Assembly: GCA_001604005.1 (NCBI GenBank)
Contig: LVAM01000009.1
Coordinates: 1-56,309 of the forward strand
Origin: Clostridiales bacterium Firm_07
Lineage (GTDB): Bacteria > Bacillota > Clostridia > Oscillospirales > CAG-272
Length of the DNA: 56,309 bases
Direction of reading: 5' to 3'
Shown here: piece by piece, positions 33,507-42,782 of the stretch
Position numbering within the stretch: the first letter of the stretch is position 1
Layout of the letters: each line of letters begins with the position of its first letter
Position numbers and translations under genes: made by a program
The notes under the pieces: generated by a model
What the model was told of the DNA's origin: nothing
The model's database searches: none
What the model saw: the letters and a program-made list of their open reading frames with translations, nothing else

Positions 33507-34273
33507 ATATTCTGATTGTTGACGATGAAGAACTGGCTGTTCAGGGTATCCTGGATGGGGTCAACTGGGAACAATTAAGCTTTGACAAGGTGCTCACGGC
33601 CCGGAGCTATGAGGACGCGGTGAGCATATTCGGCAATACCTATATCGACATCCTGGTCAGCGATATTGAAATGCCCGGGGAAAGCGGCCTCAAGCTGATC
33701 GAATACGTGAATACCCACAGTCCGAACACCGAATGCATCATCCTGAGCTGTCACGATGAATTTGATTACGCTCAGGCGGCCGTACGGCTCAACTGCATGG
33801 AGTATGTGCTCAAACCCATCCGCTATCAAAAGCTGACGGAGATCCTGATGCGCGCAAGGGAACGGTCTGCCCAGCGGCGCAGAACGGAGCAGATCCAGCA
33901 CTATGGGCAGCAATATATCGACGCTCTGGCGAAAGAATCCCGCAGTGATTCCGCCAATGCCCTGGATACAGCCGTGCAGTATATTGACAGCCACCTGACG
34001 GACGAGCTGTCCGTGCGGGAGCTGGCTTCGGTATGCTTTATCAGCGCCGATCATCTGACGCGGCTGTTTAAAAAGAAGTTTGGCGTGTCGGTTTCCGAAT
34101 ACATCCAGGAGCGGCGCATCCGCCTGGCGGGAGAACTGATGCGCCATCAGGATATGACGATTTCCATGGTGGCCAACAAGGTAGGCTTCGGCAATTATTC
34201 CTACTTTACGGAGCAATTTAAAAAGTATTTCGGCGTCACGCCCAGGGAGTATCAAAAGAAGATGCAGGAATAA
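33503..34273 (+). CDS. YesN-type response regulator with AraC DNA-binding domain
   Basis: 256 residues. Receiver domain 1-120 with acidic pair DD7-8, phospho-acceptor D54 in SDIEMPGESG and the switch lysine in VLKPIRY. AraC-type double helix-turn-helix at about 150-256 (LSVRELASVCFISADHLTRL and ISMVANKVGFGNYSYFTEQF). There is no long middle region, so it is the compact form. The start ATG overlaps the kinase stop. The nearest TGTCGGAT site starts 5 nt after its stop; AraC proteins bind two tandem sub-sites about 21 bp apart, exactly the spacing seen at four promoters here. Predicted activator of the island. Confidence 0.94.
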   Translation: MNILIVDDEELAVQGILDGVNWEQLSFDKVLTARSYEDAVSIFGNTYIDILVSDIEMPGESGLKLIEYVNTHSPNTECIILSCHDEFDYAQAAVRLNCMEYVLKPIRYQKLTEILMRARERSAQRRRTEQIQHYGQQYIDALAKESRSDSANALDTAVQYIDSHLTDELSVRELASVCFISADHLTRLFKKKFGVSVSEYIQERRIRLAGELMRHQDMTISMVANKVGFGNYSYFTEQFKKYFGVTPREYQKKMQE

Positions 34274-34277
34274 AACA

Positions 34278-34341
34278 TGTCGGATTTATGGGATTTTATG
34301 TCGGATTTCGTACAGAATTCCAGGGCGGGAAATGGCATAAT
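34278..34341 (+). promoter_or_regulatory. TGTCGGAT tandem operator and promoter of the secreted protein/GH/rhamnose operon
   Basis: TGTCGG at 34278-34283 and 34299-34304, 21 bp apart, both continued as GATTT; extended -10 TGGCATAAT with hexamer 34336-34341, 31 nt after the second core. This is the best-conserved pair in the window. Confidence 0.82.
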
Positions 34342-34406
34342 GCAGGCAGAAGGAAGGAAAGAGAATCGGGAATGCCTTCCCCAAAAAGGAAAAGGAGATT
34401 ACGAAA

Positions 34407-35471
34407 ATGATGAAAAAGATCGCTGCCCTGCTGCTCTGCATGATGCTGTGCCTGTCCGCTGTATCTTTCGCCGCGGCGGAGGACGTGCCAAACCTGGCCG
34501 GCACCTACTATTCCTACGGCTATGACGTCGGAACCATGTTCATGAACTACTACTTCCATTTCTATGATGAAATCCCCGGACTGGGCAAGGTTTTCCATGC
34601 CGGTATGTGCATGGACCAGATCTGCTTCGACGGTACCTACGAGGTGCTGGCTGAAGAACGTGCTTATAATGTGGCGATGGACCGCGCTGCCAGCGAAGCA
34701 GGCACCCTGACCGAGGGCACCGCACCTTACACCGTCGTCTTCTATGATTTTGCCGGCAATGAGCTGGATCGGTGCGCCATGGATGCTGAGCATATCTACA
34801 ATGATATGGTGAATATCACCGGTATCGGCGGCGGAAACTGCGCCCTGAATCTGGATACCGATCCTGAGAACAGCAAGTTTGCCGCCCAGTATGCCGGCGA
34901 ACCCGCTGTCTCTTTCCTCTCCCTGGTCAATCCCGAGGACGATACTGCCACCCTGGAACTGAAAGTCAACGGCAAGTATGACGACCTGGTGGTGCTGTTT
35001 GTGGAAGGCACCTACGCCATGAACGAGGATCAGACTGTCATCACACTGACCCCTGATTCCGAAGATGACTCCGGTGCTACTGTGACCAAGAACGAGGATG
35101 GCACCTACACCTACGTTTCCACTGACGGCGACGAAGTAACCCTGGCGGAAGTGAAGGGTGTGGAAGTGGCCTATGCCCTGAAGGGCGAGATTCCTGTACC
35201 CGGCATGGATGGAACGAACGCAGACTTTATCTGCAACCTGTACAGCGACAACACCGTACGCCTGTATGCTGACTTCATGGGCAACCAGATGGATGTGGAC
35301 AAGGGCACCTATGAAATCGACATGGCCACCTATTCCTTCATCCTGCACTTTGAAAACGCCGGCGATATGACCACCGAAGGCTATGCTGCCGATATGGTGC
35401 TCAATTACAAGGTCGCTGAGGTAGCTCCCTTCGGCGCTATCGAGCAGACCCTGAAGTTTGTGACCGAATAA
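34407..35471 (+). CDS. Secreted acidic protein of unknown function
   Basis: 354 residues. Signal peptide (MMKKIAALLLCMMLCLSAVSFAAAED) with a likely cut after AAA. The mature part is acidic, rich in Thr, Tyr, Gly and Asp, with beta-strand-like repeats; the last ~85 residues (NADFICNLYSDNTVRLYADFMGN onward) read as a small beta-barrel-type unit. No known domain recognised. It is the first gene after the strongest-looking TGTCGGAT promoter, and a leaky terminator follows, so it may be made in large amounts. Possible roles: glycan binding at the surface, or help for the binding protein. AAGGAG before ATG 34407. Confidence 0.7.
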   Translation: MMKKIAALLLCMMLCLSAVSFAAAEDVPNLAGTYYSYGYDVGTMFMNYYFHFYDEIPGLGKVFHAGMCMDQICFDGTYEVLAEERAYNVAMDRAASEAGTLTEGTAPYTVVFYDFAGNELDRCAMDAEHIYNDMVNITGIGGGNCALNLDTDPENSKFAAQYAGEPAVSFLSLVNPEDDTATLELKVNGKYDDLVVLFVEGTYAMNEDQTVITLTPDSEDDSGATVTKNEDGTYTYVSTDGDEVTLAEVKGVEVAYALKGEIPVPGMDGTNADFICNLYSDNTVRLYADFMGNQMDVDKGTYEIDMATYSFILHFENAGDMTTEGYAADMVLNYKVAEVAPFGAIEQTLKFVTE

Positions 35472-35512
35472 CCGCAACAAAACAACCTGCGCACAGCGCG
35501 GTTGGAAGAAGT

Positions 35513-35542
35513 GCCGCCGCCCGAATTGGACGGCGGCCTTTT
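35513..35542 (+). terminator. Leaky intrinsic terminator between secreted protein and GH operon
   Basis: 10-bp stem GCCGCCGCCC (35513-35522) / GGACGGCGGC (35528-35537) with one mismatch, then CTTTTC. Four T only, so partial termination is likely. No new promoter is seen before 35561, so the downstream genes seem to depend on read-through. Confidence 0.65.
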
Positions 35543-35560
35543 CAGAAGGAGGGCCTTTCC

Positions 35561-36625
35561 ATGCAGCACGCATTTTATCCCGGTCGGGAATGGCTGGATA
35601 CCAACGGTAAGCCCATCCAGGCCCACGGCGGCAGTATTCTGATTTCGGATGGCTGCTATTATTGGTATGGCGAAAACAAGGAAAAGACCGATGGAAAAAA
35701 CAGCATCTGGCACTGGGGCGTGCGCTGCTACCGTTCCAACGACCTGTATAATTGGGAAGACTGCGGGCTGATCATCCCGCCGGATGAGAAAGACGAGCGT
35801 TCGCCCCTGCATCCCGCCAGCATGATGGACCGGCCCCATATCCTCTATAACGCACGGACGAGAAAGTATGTGTGCTGGCTGAAAATCATGGAGAAGAACG
35901 GAGAACAGACCGAAACAGTGCTGACTGCGGATCATCTGTCTGGACCGTATACGATTGTCCGCAAAGGACTGCGCCCGCTGGGCATGAGCGCCGGGGATTT
36001 CGACCTGTCCGCTGCGCCGGATGGGAAAGGCTACTATTTCTTTGAGCGGGTGCACAGTGAAACCATCATCGCCGATCTGACGGAGGATTATACCGATGTG
36101 ACGGGGTATTATTCCACCCATTTTCCCCAGCCCCAGCCGCCCCTTGTGCGGGAAGCTACGGCTCATTTTATCCGTCATGGCAAGCATTATCTGGTCACCA
36201 GCGGTACCACAGGTTACCTGCCCAATCCTTCCCAAATCGCCGTAGCGGATACCTGGCATGGGCCGTATCGGGTGCTGGGAGACCCCCATCCGGGCGACGA
36301 AAGCCAAACCTCCTTCCATTCCCAGATCACCTCAGTATTCAAAGTACCGGGCAAAAAAGATCTGTATATTGCTTTGGCGGACCGCTGGGCACCGGCATTT
36401 ATGCACCTGCGTTATCAGGATTACGGCGAATGGTTCCGTCTGCGGTTTGCGGAAGAAAGAACGCCTGCGGAAGAAGCCCGCATGGCGGAATTGCAGAAGC
36501 TGCTGCCTCCCGACAGTGCAATGGATACCTCCAAAGCGCGCTATGTGTGGCTGCCTTTCCGCTTTGAGGGGGAAATGGGTATCCTGGACTGGCGGGAACA
36601 ATGGAGCCTGGATGAATTTGAATAA
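35561..36625 (+). CDS. GH43-like glycosidase (exo-galactanase-like)
   Basis: 354 residues, cytoplasmic, five-bladed beta-propeller pattern of GH43: YYWYGENKE, RSNDLYNWEDCG, MDRPHILYN, then FDLSAAPDGKGYYFFER (the pKa-tuning Asp region) and REATAHFIRHGKHYLVTSGTTGY with the probable acid Glu. The N-terminal catalytic Asp of classic GH43 is not evident, as in GH43 subfamily 24 exo-beta-1,3-galactanases, which the EAxAxF-SGTTG stretch resembles. GAAGGAGG precedes ATG 35561. Substrate is inferred as a galactose- or arabinose-containing side chain. Confidence 0.72.
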   Translation: MQHAFYPGREWLDTNGKPIQAHGGSILISDGCYYWYGENKEKTDGKNSIWHWGVRCYRSNDLYNWEDCGLIIPPDEKDERSPLHPASMMDRPHILYNARTRKYVCWLKIMEKNGEQTETVLTADHLSGPYTIVRKGLRPLGMSAGDFDLSAAPDGKGYYFFERVHSETIIADLTEDYTDVTGYYSTHFPQPQPPLVREATAHFIRHGKHYLVTSGTTGYLPNPSQIAVADTWHGPYRVLGDPHPGDESQTSFHSQITSVFKVPGKKDLYIALADRWAPAFMHLRYQDYGEWFRLRFAEERTPAEEARMAELQKLLPPDSAMDTSKARYVWLPFRFEGEMGILDWREQWSLDEFE

Positions 36626-36639
36626 GGGGTGTGGCAGAA

Positions 36640-38175
36640 ATGAAACAGTATGAATTATTTGAACTCATTTTCCACGGTGAAGCGCTGACGGACCATTGGG
36701 CGCAGATCAATCTGACGGCGGAATTTATCTGCGGTGATACCTTTAAAACCGTCAGGGGCTTTTATGACGGCGACGGGCGGTACATCGTTCGTTTCCTCCC
36801 GGAAATTGCCGGGGAATGGCATTGGAAGGTTAATGGCGCGGTGAACGCCGAGGGGACGGAAAGCTGCGAACCGGCGGAGGACGCCCATGGCCTGGTAAAA
36901 GCTGTGGATACCCATTTTGAATATGAGGACGGCACGCTGTTCGCCCCCGTCGGCACCACGGTTTACGCACTGGCCCACCAGGAGGATACACTGGTGGAAC
37001 AAACCCTGGAAAGCCTGAAAGCAGCGCCCTTCAACAAGGTGCGCATGTGCGTGTTCCCCAAGCATTACAATTACAATCACAACGAGCCGCCCTGCTATGC
37101 ATTTGAAAAGAATCCGGATGGCAGCTGGGATGTGAACCGGCCCGGCATCGCCTTCTGGCATCGGTTTGAAAAGATATTGAAACGAATAGCGGAAATGGGC
37201 ATCCAGATCGACTTGATCCTGTTCCATCCCTATGACCGGTGGGGTTTTTCCGGGCTTGCTCAGCGGGACAACCTGATTTATCTGGATTACCTGCTGCGCC
37301 GGCTGTCCGCCTGGCCCGAAATCTGGTGGAGCCTGGCCAACGAGTACGACCTGAATATGAGAAAAACGCTGGCTGATTGGCAGGAGATCGAGGAATACGT
37401 CGCACAAAACGACCCATTCCATCATCTTCTGTCCAACCACAACTGCATGTGCTTCTGGGATGCCACCCGGCCCAACATTACCCACGCCAGCCTGCAAACC
37501 AAGGGACTTTCCGAGATTCCGCGCTGGATCCGGGAATACAAAAAACCCGTGATCATTGACGAATGCTGCTATGAGGGCAACCTGCCCCACTTCTGGGGCA
37601 GCATCAGCGGGCAGGAAATGGTGCGCCGTTTCTGGCGCTGCTATGCTTCCGGTGCATACTGCACCCACGGGGAAACCTTCCTTTCCGATGATGAAATCCT
37701 CTGGTGGGCCCGGGGCGGCAAATTGAAGGGCGAAAGTCCCAGACGCATCGCTTTCCTGAGGCAAATCATGGAAAGCCTGCCGGGCCCGCTGACCCCCAAG
37801 GATGGCGGCTTCCTGGACCTGGCCAGGTCGGATGATCCGGTGGATATGGAGATGGTCCCCGAGGAGATGCGCAGCTTTTTCAAAGCTTTTTCAGACAGCA
37901 TCCACCGCATGCCCGAGCAGGACCGCACAGCCCATTTGGGCGGGGAACACGCCTGGGAGTCCCATTGCGGCGAGGAAGCGTACCTGACCTATTTCGATCT
38001 GCAATGCTACGGCGAGCAGACCGTTCAGCTGCCCAAAGACAAGATTTACAAGGCCGAGCTGATCGACGTGTGGAACATGACCCGCGAGGTCATTGCCGAA
38101 AACATCAGCGGCGAAACCAAGCTGACCTTGCCCGGGCGGGACAACCTGGCTCTGCTGATCACGCGAATCAAATAA
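36640..38175 (+). CDS. DUF5060/DUF5605-type putative glycoside hydrolase
   Basis: 511 residues, no signal peptide. N-terminal beta-sandwich (about 1-75, DUF5060-like), a TIM-barrel core (about 85-400, DUF4038-like) and a C-terminal beta domain (DUF5605-like). Within the barrel WWSLANEYD supplies a clan GH-A acid/base Glu and VIIDECCYEG a strand-7 nucleophile Glu. Related barrels act on rhamnogalacturonan side chains (for example GH140 apiosidases share DUF4038), but this subgroup has no assigned activity that I know of. ATG 36640 is preferred over GTG 36631, which would sit on the AGGGG ribosome site. 14 nt after the GH43-like stop. Confidence 0.72.
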   Translation: MKQYELFELIFHGEALTDHWAQINLTAEFICGDTFKTVRGFYDGDGRYIVRFLPEIAGEWHWKVNGAVNAEGTESCEPAEDAHGLVKAVDTHFEYEDGTLFAPVGTTVYALAHQEDTLVEQTLESLKAAPFNKVRMCVFPKHYNYNHNEPPCYAFEKNPDGSWDVNRPGIAFWHRFEKILKRIAEMGIQIDLILFHPYDRWGFSGLAQRDNLIYLDYLLRRLSAWPEIWWSLANEYDLNMRKTLADWQEIEEYVAQNDPFHHLLSNHNCMCFWDATRPNITHASLQTKGLSEIPRWIREYKKPVIIDECCYEGNLPHFWGSISGQEMVRRFWRCYASGAYCTHGETFLSDDEILWWARGGKLKGESPRRIAFLRQIMESLPGPLTPKDGGFLDLARSDDPVDMEMVPEEMRSFFKAFSDSIHRMPEQDRTAHLGGEHAWESHCGEEAYLTYFDLQCYGEQTVQLPKDKIYKAELIDVWNMTREVIAENISGETKLTLPGRDNLALLITRIK

Positions 38176-38188
38176 AGGAGAAACGACC

Positions 38189-40588
38189 ATGAAGGAATAC
38201 ATGAACGCGTCCCAGGCCCCCCGCAAACGTGCGGAACTGCTGCTCAAGGAAATGAACCTGGATGAAAAGATGGCCCAGCTGGTAGGCGTGTTCGCCATTA
38301 AAGGGGCGGAGGACCGGATGGCCGCCTTCTTCAGGCACGGCATCGGCCAGATCAGCAGCCTGGAATTCCGCTCCTGCGGCAGCCTGGAGGAAGCCGCCGC
38401 CTGGCAGCGGCAGCTGCAGACCATCGTGATGGAGAGCAGCCGCCTGCATATTCCCGCCGTGTTCCACATGGAGGGCCTGTGCGGGCCGCTGATGCAGGAT
38501 ACCACCACCTTCCCCTCCGGCGTGTCCCGGGGCTCCTCCTTTGACCCCGCATTGGAGCGGAAGATCGGTGAAACCGTATCCCGCCAGGAAGCGGCGGTGG
38601 GTGTTACCCAGGTTTTGGCGCCTGTATTGGATATTTCCCGGGATTCGCGCATGGGCCGCCAGTGCGAACCTTACGGCGAAGACCCCACCCTGGCTGCCGC
38701 CATGGGCACGGCGTATACCCACGGCATCCAGGAAACGGAAACCGCAGGCCGTACCCCGGACGCTTCCGCCAAGCACTTCTTTGGTTTCCACAATTCCGCC
38801 GGAGCCATCCATGGTGCGCATGTGGACGCCGGGGACCGGCTGCTGATGGAAATCTACGGAAAGCCTTTCCAGGCGGCCATCACCGAAGCGGGGCTCAAGG
38901 CCGTCATGCCCTGCTACGGCTCCCTGAACGGCTTGCCCATCCATGCCTCCAAGCATTACCTGAACGGCATCCTGCGGGGCGAAATGGGTTTTGAGGGCGT
39001 CACCGTGTCCGACTACGGCGGGGCCAGTAACGCACATGAGTATCAGGGAATCGGCGAAACCATGGGCGACACGGGCCTGCGCTGCCTGGCCGCCGGGCTG
39101 GACATCGAATTGCCCATGCCCAAAGCCTATGCCGATGAATTAAAGCAGAAGTTTGCCAACGGCGAAGCCGATATGGCCCTGCTGGATAGCGTCGTGACGC
39201 GGGTGCTGGAAGCCAAATTCCGCATGGGCCTGTTCGAGCATCCCTTTGCTCTGGCAGGAGAAGAACTGGACAAGACTGTGCACCATGCGGAGGATGAACA
39301 GCTGGCTGCCCAATCTGCCCGGGAATCGCTGGTGTTGCTGAAAAATGACGGCGCGCTGCCCCTGACCGGCAGAGAAAAGACCATTGCTGTTATTGGTCCG
39401 GCGGCTGCCAATGCCCGGTATTATTTTGGCGGCTACACCCATCTGTCCATGGTGGAAGCCAAGCACGCCGCCCGCAATTCCATGGCCGGCGTGAACGGGA
39501 ACGGCGTCAAGAACGAAGTGCGTTTTGTGCCCGGCACCAACGTGGAGGATGACGAAAACGAAGAATTTGCCGGTGTGCTGACCAAATTGAAGCCGGACTG
39601 CAAAAATCTCTTGCAGGTATTGACGGAAGCCCTGCCGGATATCCGTATCCTCTATGCCCAGGGCTATCACAAAGCGGGCGCGGATGAAAGCCTGTTCCCG
39701 GAAGCGCTGGAGATTGCCAAGCAGGCTGATGTGATCCTTTTGACCCTGGGCGGGAAGAACGGCTCCGGCTCCATCGCCACCATGGGCGAGGGCGTGGACG
39801 GCACCGACATCAACCTGCCTGCCTGCCAGGACACCTTTATCCGGGAAGTGAAGAAGCTGGGCAAGCCTTTGATCGGTATCCATTTTGACGGACGCCCCAT
39901 CTCCAGCGACACGGCGGATGAGTGCCTGGACGCCATCCTGGAATGCTGGAATCCTGCTGTGTATACCGCCGAAGCCGTCACCGACGCGCTGCTGGGCAAA
40001 TGGAATCCCTCCGGCAAGATGCCCCTGTCCACCGCCCGGTGCGCAGGCCAGATTCCTGTGTATTACAATCATCCCAACGGCTCCATGTGGACCCAGGCTC
40101 CCAGCATCGGCTTTGCCGATTATGTGGACTGTCCGCACCGTCCCCGTTACTGCTTCGGCCACGGCCTGAGCTATACCACCTTTGCATACAGCGATCTGAC
40201 GCTGGACAAAAAGGAGACCAAACCCTTTGAAACGGTGAATGTTTCCCTGAGGGTGAAGAACACCGGGAAATGCGCCGGAACGGAAATCGTGCAGATGTAT
40301 ATCCGTGACGTCCGCGCTTCCATGACCCGGCCTTATAAAGAATTGCAGGGCTTTGCCCGGGTGGAATTGCAACCGGGCGAGGAAAAGGCCATTTGTTTCC
40401 CGCTCCAGCCCAGCCAGATGGCTTTCCTGGATGAGGATATGCGCTGGAAGATCGAAAAGGGCGAATTTGAAGTGCAGCTTGGTTCTTCCTCTGAGGATAT
40501 TCGGCTCAGGGAATCCTTCCAGGTAACGGAAAATGCCTGGCTGGCAGGCAGAACCCGCGCTTTCTACTCCCTGGGTGAAATCAAATAA
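38189..40588 (+). CDS. GH3 beta-glycosidase (xylosidase/glucosidase type)
   Basis: 799 residues, cytoplasmic. N-terminal barrel with MDLEMLAQLVG-like opening (NLDEKMAQLVG), DSRMGRQCEPYGEDP, KHFFGFHNSAGAIHGAHV, and nucleophile D275 in VTVSDYGGAS. The alpha/beta sandwich (TIAVIGPAAANARYYFGGYTHLSMVEAK) and a C-terminal Fn3-like domain (VNVSLRVKNTGKCAGTEIVQMY) follow. This form is frequent among beta-xylosidase or broad beta-glucosidase GH3 enzymes. AAAGGAG before ATG 38189. It differs in sequence from the other GH3 at 19035-21278. Confidence 0.93.
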   Translation: MKEYMNASQAPRKRAELLLKEMNLDEKMAQLVGVFAIKGAEDRMAAFFRHGIGQISSLEFRSCGSLEEAAAWQRQLQTIVMESSRLHIPAVFHMEGLCGPLMQDTTTFPSGVSRGSSFDPALERKIGETVSRQEAAVGVTQVLAPVLDISRDSRMGRQCEPYGEDPTLAAAMGTAYTHGIQETETAGRTPDASAKHFFGFHNSAGAIHGAHVDAGDRLLMEIYGKPFQAAITEAGLKAVMPCYGSLNGLPIHASKHYLNGILRGEMGFEGVTVSDYGGASNAHEYQGIGETMGDTGLRCLAAGLDIELPMPKAYADELKQKFANGEADMALLDSVVTRVLEAKFRMGLFEHPFALAGEELDKTVHHAEDEQLAAQSARESLVLLKNDGALPLTGREKTIAVIGPAAANARYYFGGYTHLSMVEAKHAARNSMAGVNGNGVKNEVRFVPGTNVEDDENEEFAGVLTKLKPDCKNLLQVLTEALPDIRILYAQGYHKAGADESLFPEALEIAKQADVILLTLGGKNGSGSIATMGEGVDGTDINLPACQDTFIREVKKLGKPLIGIHFDGRPISSDTADECLDAILECWNPAVYTAEAVTDALLGKWNPSGKMPLSTARCAGQIPVYYNHPNGSMWTQAPSIGFADYVDCPHRPRYCFGHGLSYTTFAYSDLTLDKKETKPFETVNVSLRVKNTGKCAGTEIVQMYIRDVRASMTRPYKELQGFARVELQPGEEKAICFPLQPSQMAFLDEDMRWKIEKGEFEVQLGSSSEDIRLRESFQVTENAWLAGRTRAFYSLGEIK

Positions 40589-40603
40589 GAGGAGGCCTTT
40601 TCA

Positions 40604-42769
40604 ATGAAAATCAAGACCGGCTCCTGGATCACGGTATCCCGGAATACGGACGACGTTTGTCCTGTGTTCAGGAAACTGTTCGCTGCTGAAAAAGCAATTG
40701 AAAAAGCAGAATTGCAAATCACCGCCCTGGGTGTCTATCAGGCGGAAATTAACGGTCGGCGAGTAGGCGATTATGTACTGGCTCCCGGCTGGACCAGCTA
40801 TGATCACCGTTTGCAGGTACAGATCTATGATGTGACAGTGTTGCTGCAAAAAGCAAACGACCTGCGCGTCACCGTGGGCCGGGGCTGGTTCCGTTCGCCC
40901 ATGCCCGGCTGGCTGAACAGCGAGGACAAACAGCGGCGGACGAATCAACCCTGCGGGCTGATCGCATTCCTGCATATCTGCTATGCTGACGGCACGGAAG
41001 AAACCGTCGTTACGGATGAATCCTGGCAGTGGGCGAAAAGCCGGGTGCTGTTCAGCGAAATCTATGACGGCGAAACCTGCGACGCCAGGATTGAGCCGGA
41101 GGATTGGCAGCCGGTGCAGCCGCTGGAATGGTCCAAGGACATCCTGATTCCCCAGGAAGGCGAAGAAATCCGGGAGACCGAGCGTTTCTCCGCGAAACGT
41201 ATTTTCAAAACGCCCCAGGGCGACACCGTGGTGGACTTCGGCCAGGAGGTCACCGGCTATGTGGAAATCACGCTGTATGCCCATGCCGGGGACGAAGTGC
41301 TTTTCGATCACGCCGAGGTGCAGGACAGGGACGGCAACTGGTACAACGAAAATTACCGCAGCGCCAAGGCCCGGGCAAGGTATATCTGCCGGGACGGTCA
41401 GCAGACCTGGCATCCGGCGCTCACCTTCTTCGGCTTCCGCTATATCCGGCTGCTGTCCTGGCCGGGGGAGGCCAGGCCGGAATGTTTTACCGCCATTGCC
41501 GTACATTCCGACATGAAGCGCACCGGCTGGCTGAAATCGGGCAATGCCGAACTGAACCAACTGTTTTCCAACATCGTGTGGGGGCAGCGGGGCAACTTCC
41601 TGGACGTGCCCACCGACTGCCCCCAGCGGGACGAGCGCCTGGGCTGGACAGGAGACGCCCAGGTGTTCATCAAAACCGCCAGCTACCTGTTTGACACCGA
41701 GCGCTTCTTCAGAAAATGGCTCCACGATATGGCCGCCGACCAGCGGGAAAATGGCGAGGTGGGCCAGGTGATCCCCGACCTGATGCCGGAAGGAGACAGC
41801 AGCGCCGCCTGGGGCGACGCCGCTGCCATCTGCCCCTGGCAGGTGTATCAGACCTATGGGGGCAGGGCCGTGCTGGAAGATCAGTTTGAGAGTATGAAAA
41901 AATGGGTGGATTTTATCACCTCCGTCACTAAAACCCCCAGCCTGTGGATCGACCATTTCCACTTTGGCGACTGGCTGGGCCTGGACGCGCCCAGCGGCAG
42001 CTACAAAGGTTCTTCCCGGGATGACTTTATCGCCAGCGCGTTCTATGCCCATTCCGCCGAGCTGGTGGTCAAGGCGGGCAAGCTGCTGGGCAAGGATGTT
42101 TCCGCCTATGAAAAGCTGCATCGGGACATCGTGGCCGCCTTCCGCAGCGCCTTCCCGGAATACAAAACCCAGACCGAACATGTGCTGGCTGTGCATTTCG
42201 GGCTGGCGGAGGATGCGCAAAAGACCGCTGACACCCTGGCCGGGATGGTCAGGGCTGACGGCGTACAGCTGCGCACCGGATTCGTAGGCACTCCCTACAT
42301 CCTGCATGTGCTGAGCAATTACGGCCACGCGGATTTAGCCTGGTCGCTGGTACTGCGGCGGGAATATCCCGGTTGGCTGTATCCTGTCACCAAAGGAGCC
42401 ACCACCATCTGGGAGCACTGGGACGGCATCAAGCCTGACGGCTCCTTCTGGTCTGCCGACATGAATTCCTTCAATCATTACGCCTATGGCGCAGTGGCCG
42501 ATTGGGTATTTGAGCAGGCGGCGGGCATTCTGCATGATGAAACCCATCCCGGTTTTTCCGAATTGATTTACACGCCTCATCCCGACGCCCGCCTCGGCTG
42601 GCTGCAGGCCAGACTGGATACCCGTCATGGCACGGTCAGCGCCCTGTGGGTGTACCGGGAAGGCGGGATCTGTTATGAACTGGAAACGCCTGTACGGACA
42701 AAGGTCTGCCTGAACGGGATTGAAACCTGGGTGAACCCCGGCAAATATACCTTCTGGACAGAAAAATAA
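40604..42769 (+). CDS. GH78 alpha-L-rhamnosidase
   Basis: 721 residues, cytoplasmic. Accessory beta domain (LQITALGVYQAEINGRRVGDYVLAPGWTSYDHR), a middle beta domain (FKTPQGDTVVDFGQEVTGYVEI), then the (alpha/alpha)6 barrel with DCPQRDERLGWTGD (D338, E344) and TIWEHWDG (E604). These are the catalytic regions of GH78. AGAGGAGG precedes ATG 40604. Same family as 23654-25909, in a different operon, so linkage or position preference may differ. Confidence 0.94.
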   Translation: MKIKTGSWITVSRNTDDVCPVFRKLFAAEKAIEKAELQITALGVYQAEINGRRVGDYVLAPGWTSYDHRLQVQIYDVTVLLQKANDLRVTVGRGWFRSPMPGWLNSEDKQRRTNQPCGLIAFLHICYADGTEETVVTDESWQWAKSRVLFSEIYDGETCDARIEPEDWQPVQPLEWSKDILIPQEGEEIRETERFSAKRIFKTPQGDTVVDFGQEVTGYVEITLYAHAGDEVLFDHAEVQDRDGNWYNENYRSAKARARYICRDGQQTWHPALTFFGFRYIRLLSWPGEARPECFTAIAVHSDMKRTGWLKSGNAELNQLFSNIVWGQRGNFLDVPTDCPQRDERLGWTGDAQVFIKTASYLFDTERFFRKWLHDMAADQRENGEVGQVIPDLMPEGDSSAAWGDAAAICPWQVYQTYGGRAVLEDQFESMKKWVDFITSVTKTPSLWIDHFHFGDWLGLDAPSGSYKGSSRDDFIASAFYAHSAELVVKAGKLLGKDVSAYEKLHRDIVAAFRSAFPEYKTQTEHVLAVHFGLAEDAQKTADTLAGMVRADGVQLRTGFVGTPYILHVLSNYGHADLAWSLVLRREYPGWLYPVTKGATTIWEHWDGIKPDGSFWSADMNSFNHYAYGAVADWVFEQAAGILHDETHPGFSELIYTPHPDARLGWLQARLDTRHGTVSALWVYREGGICYELETPVRTKVCLNGIETWVNPGKYTFWTEK

Positions 42770-42782
42770 GGAGAAAGCAGCC

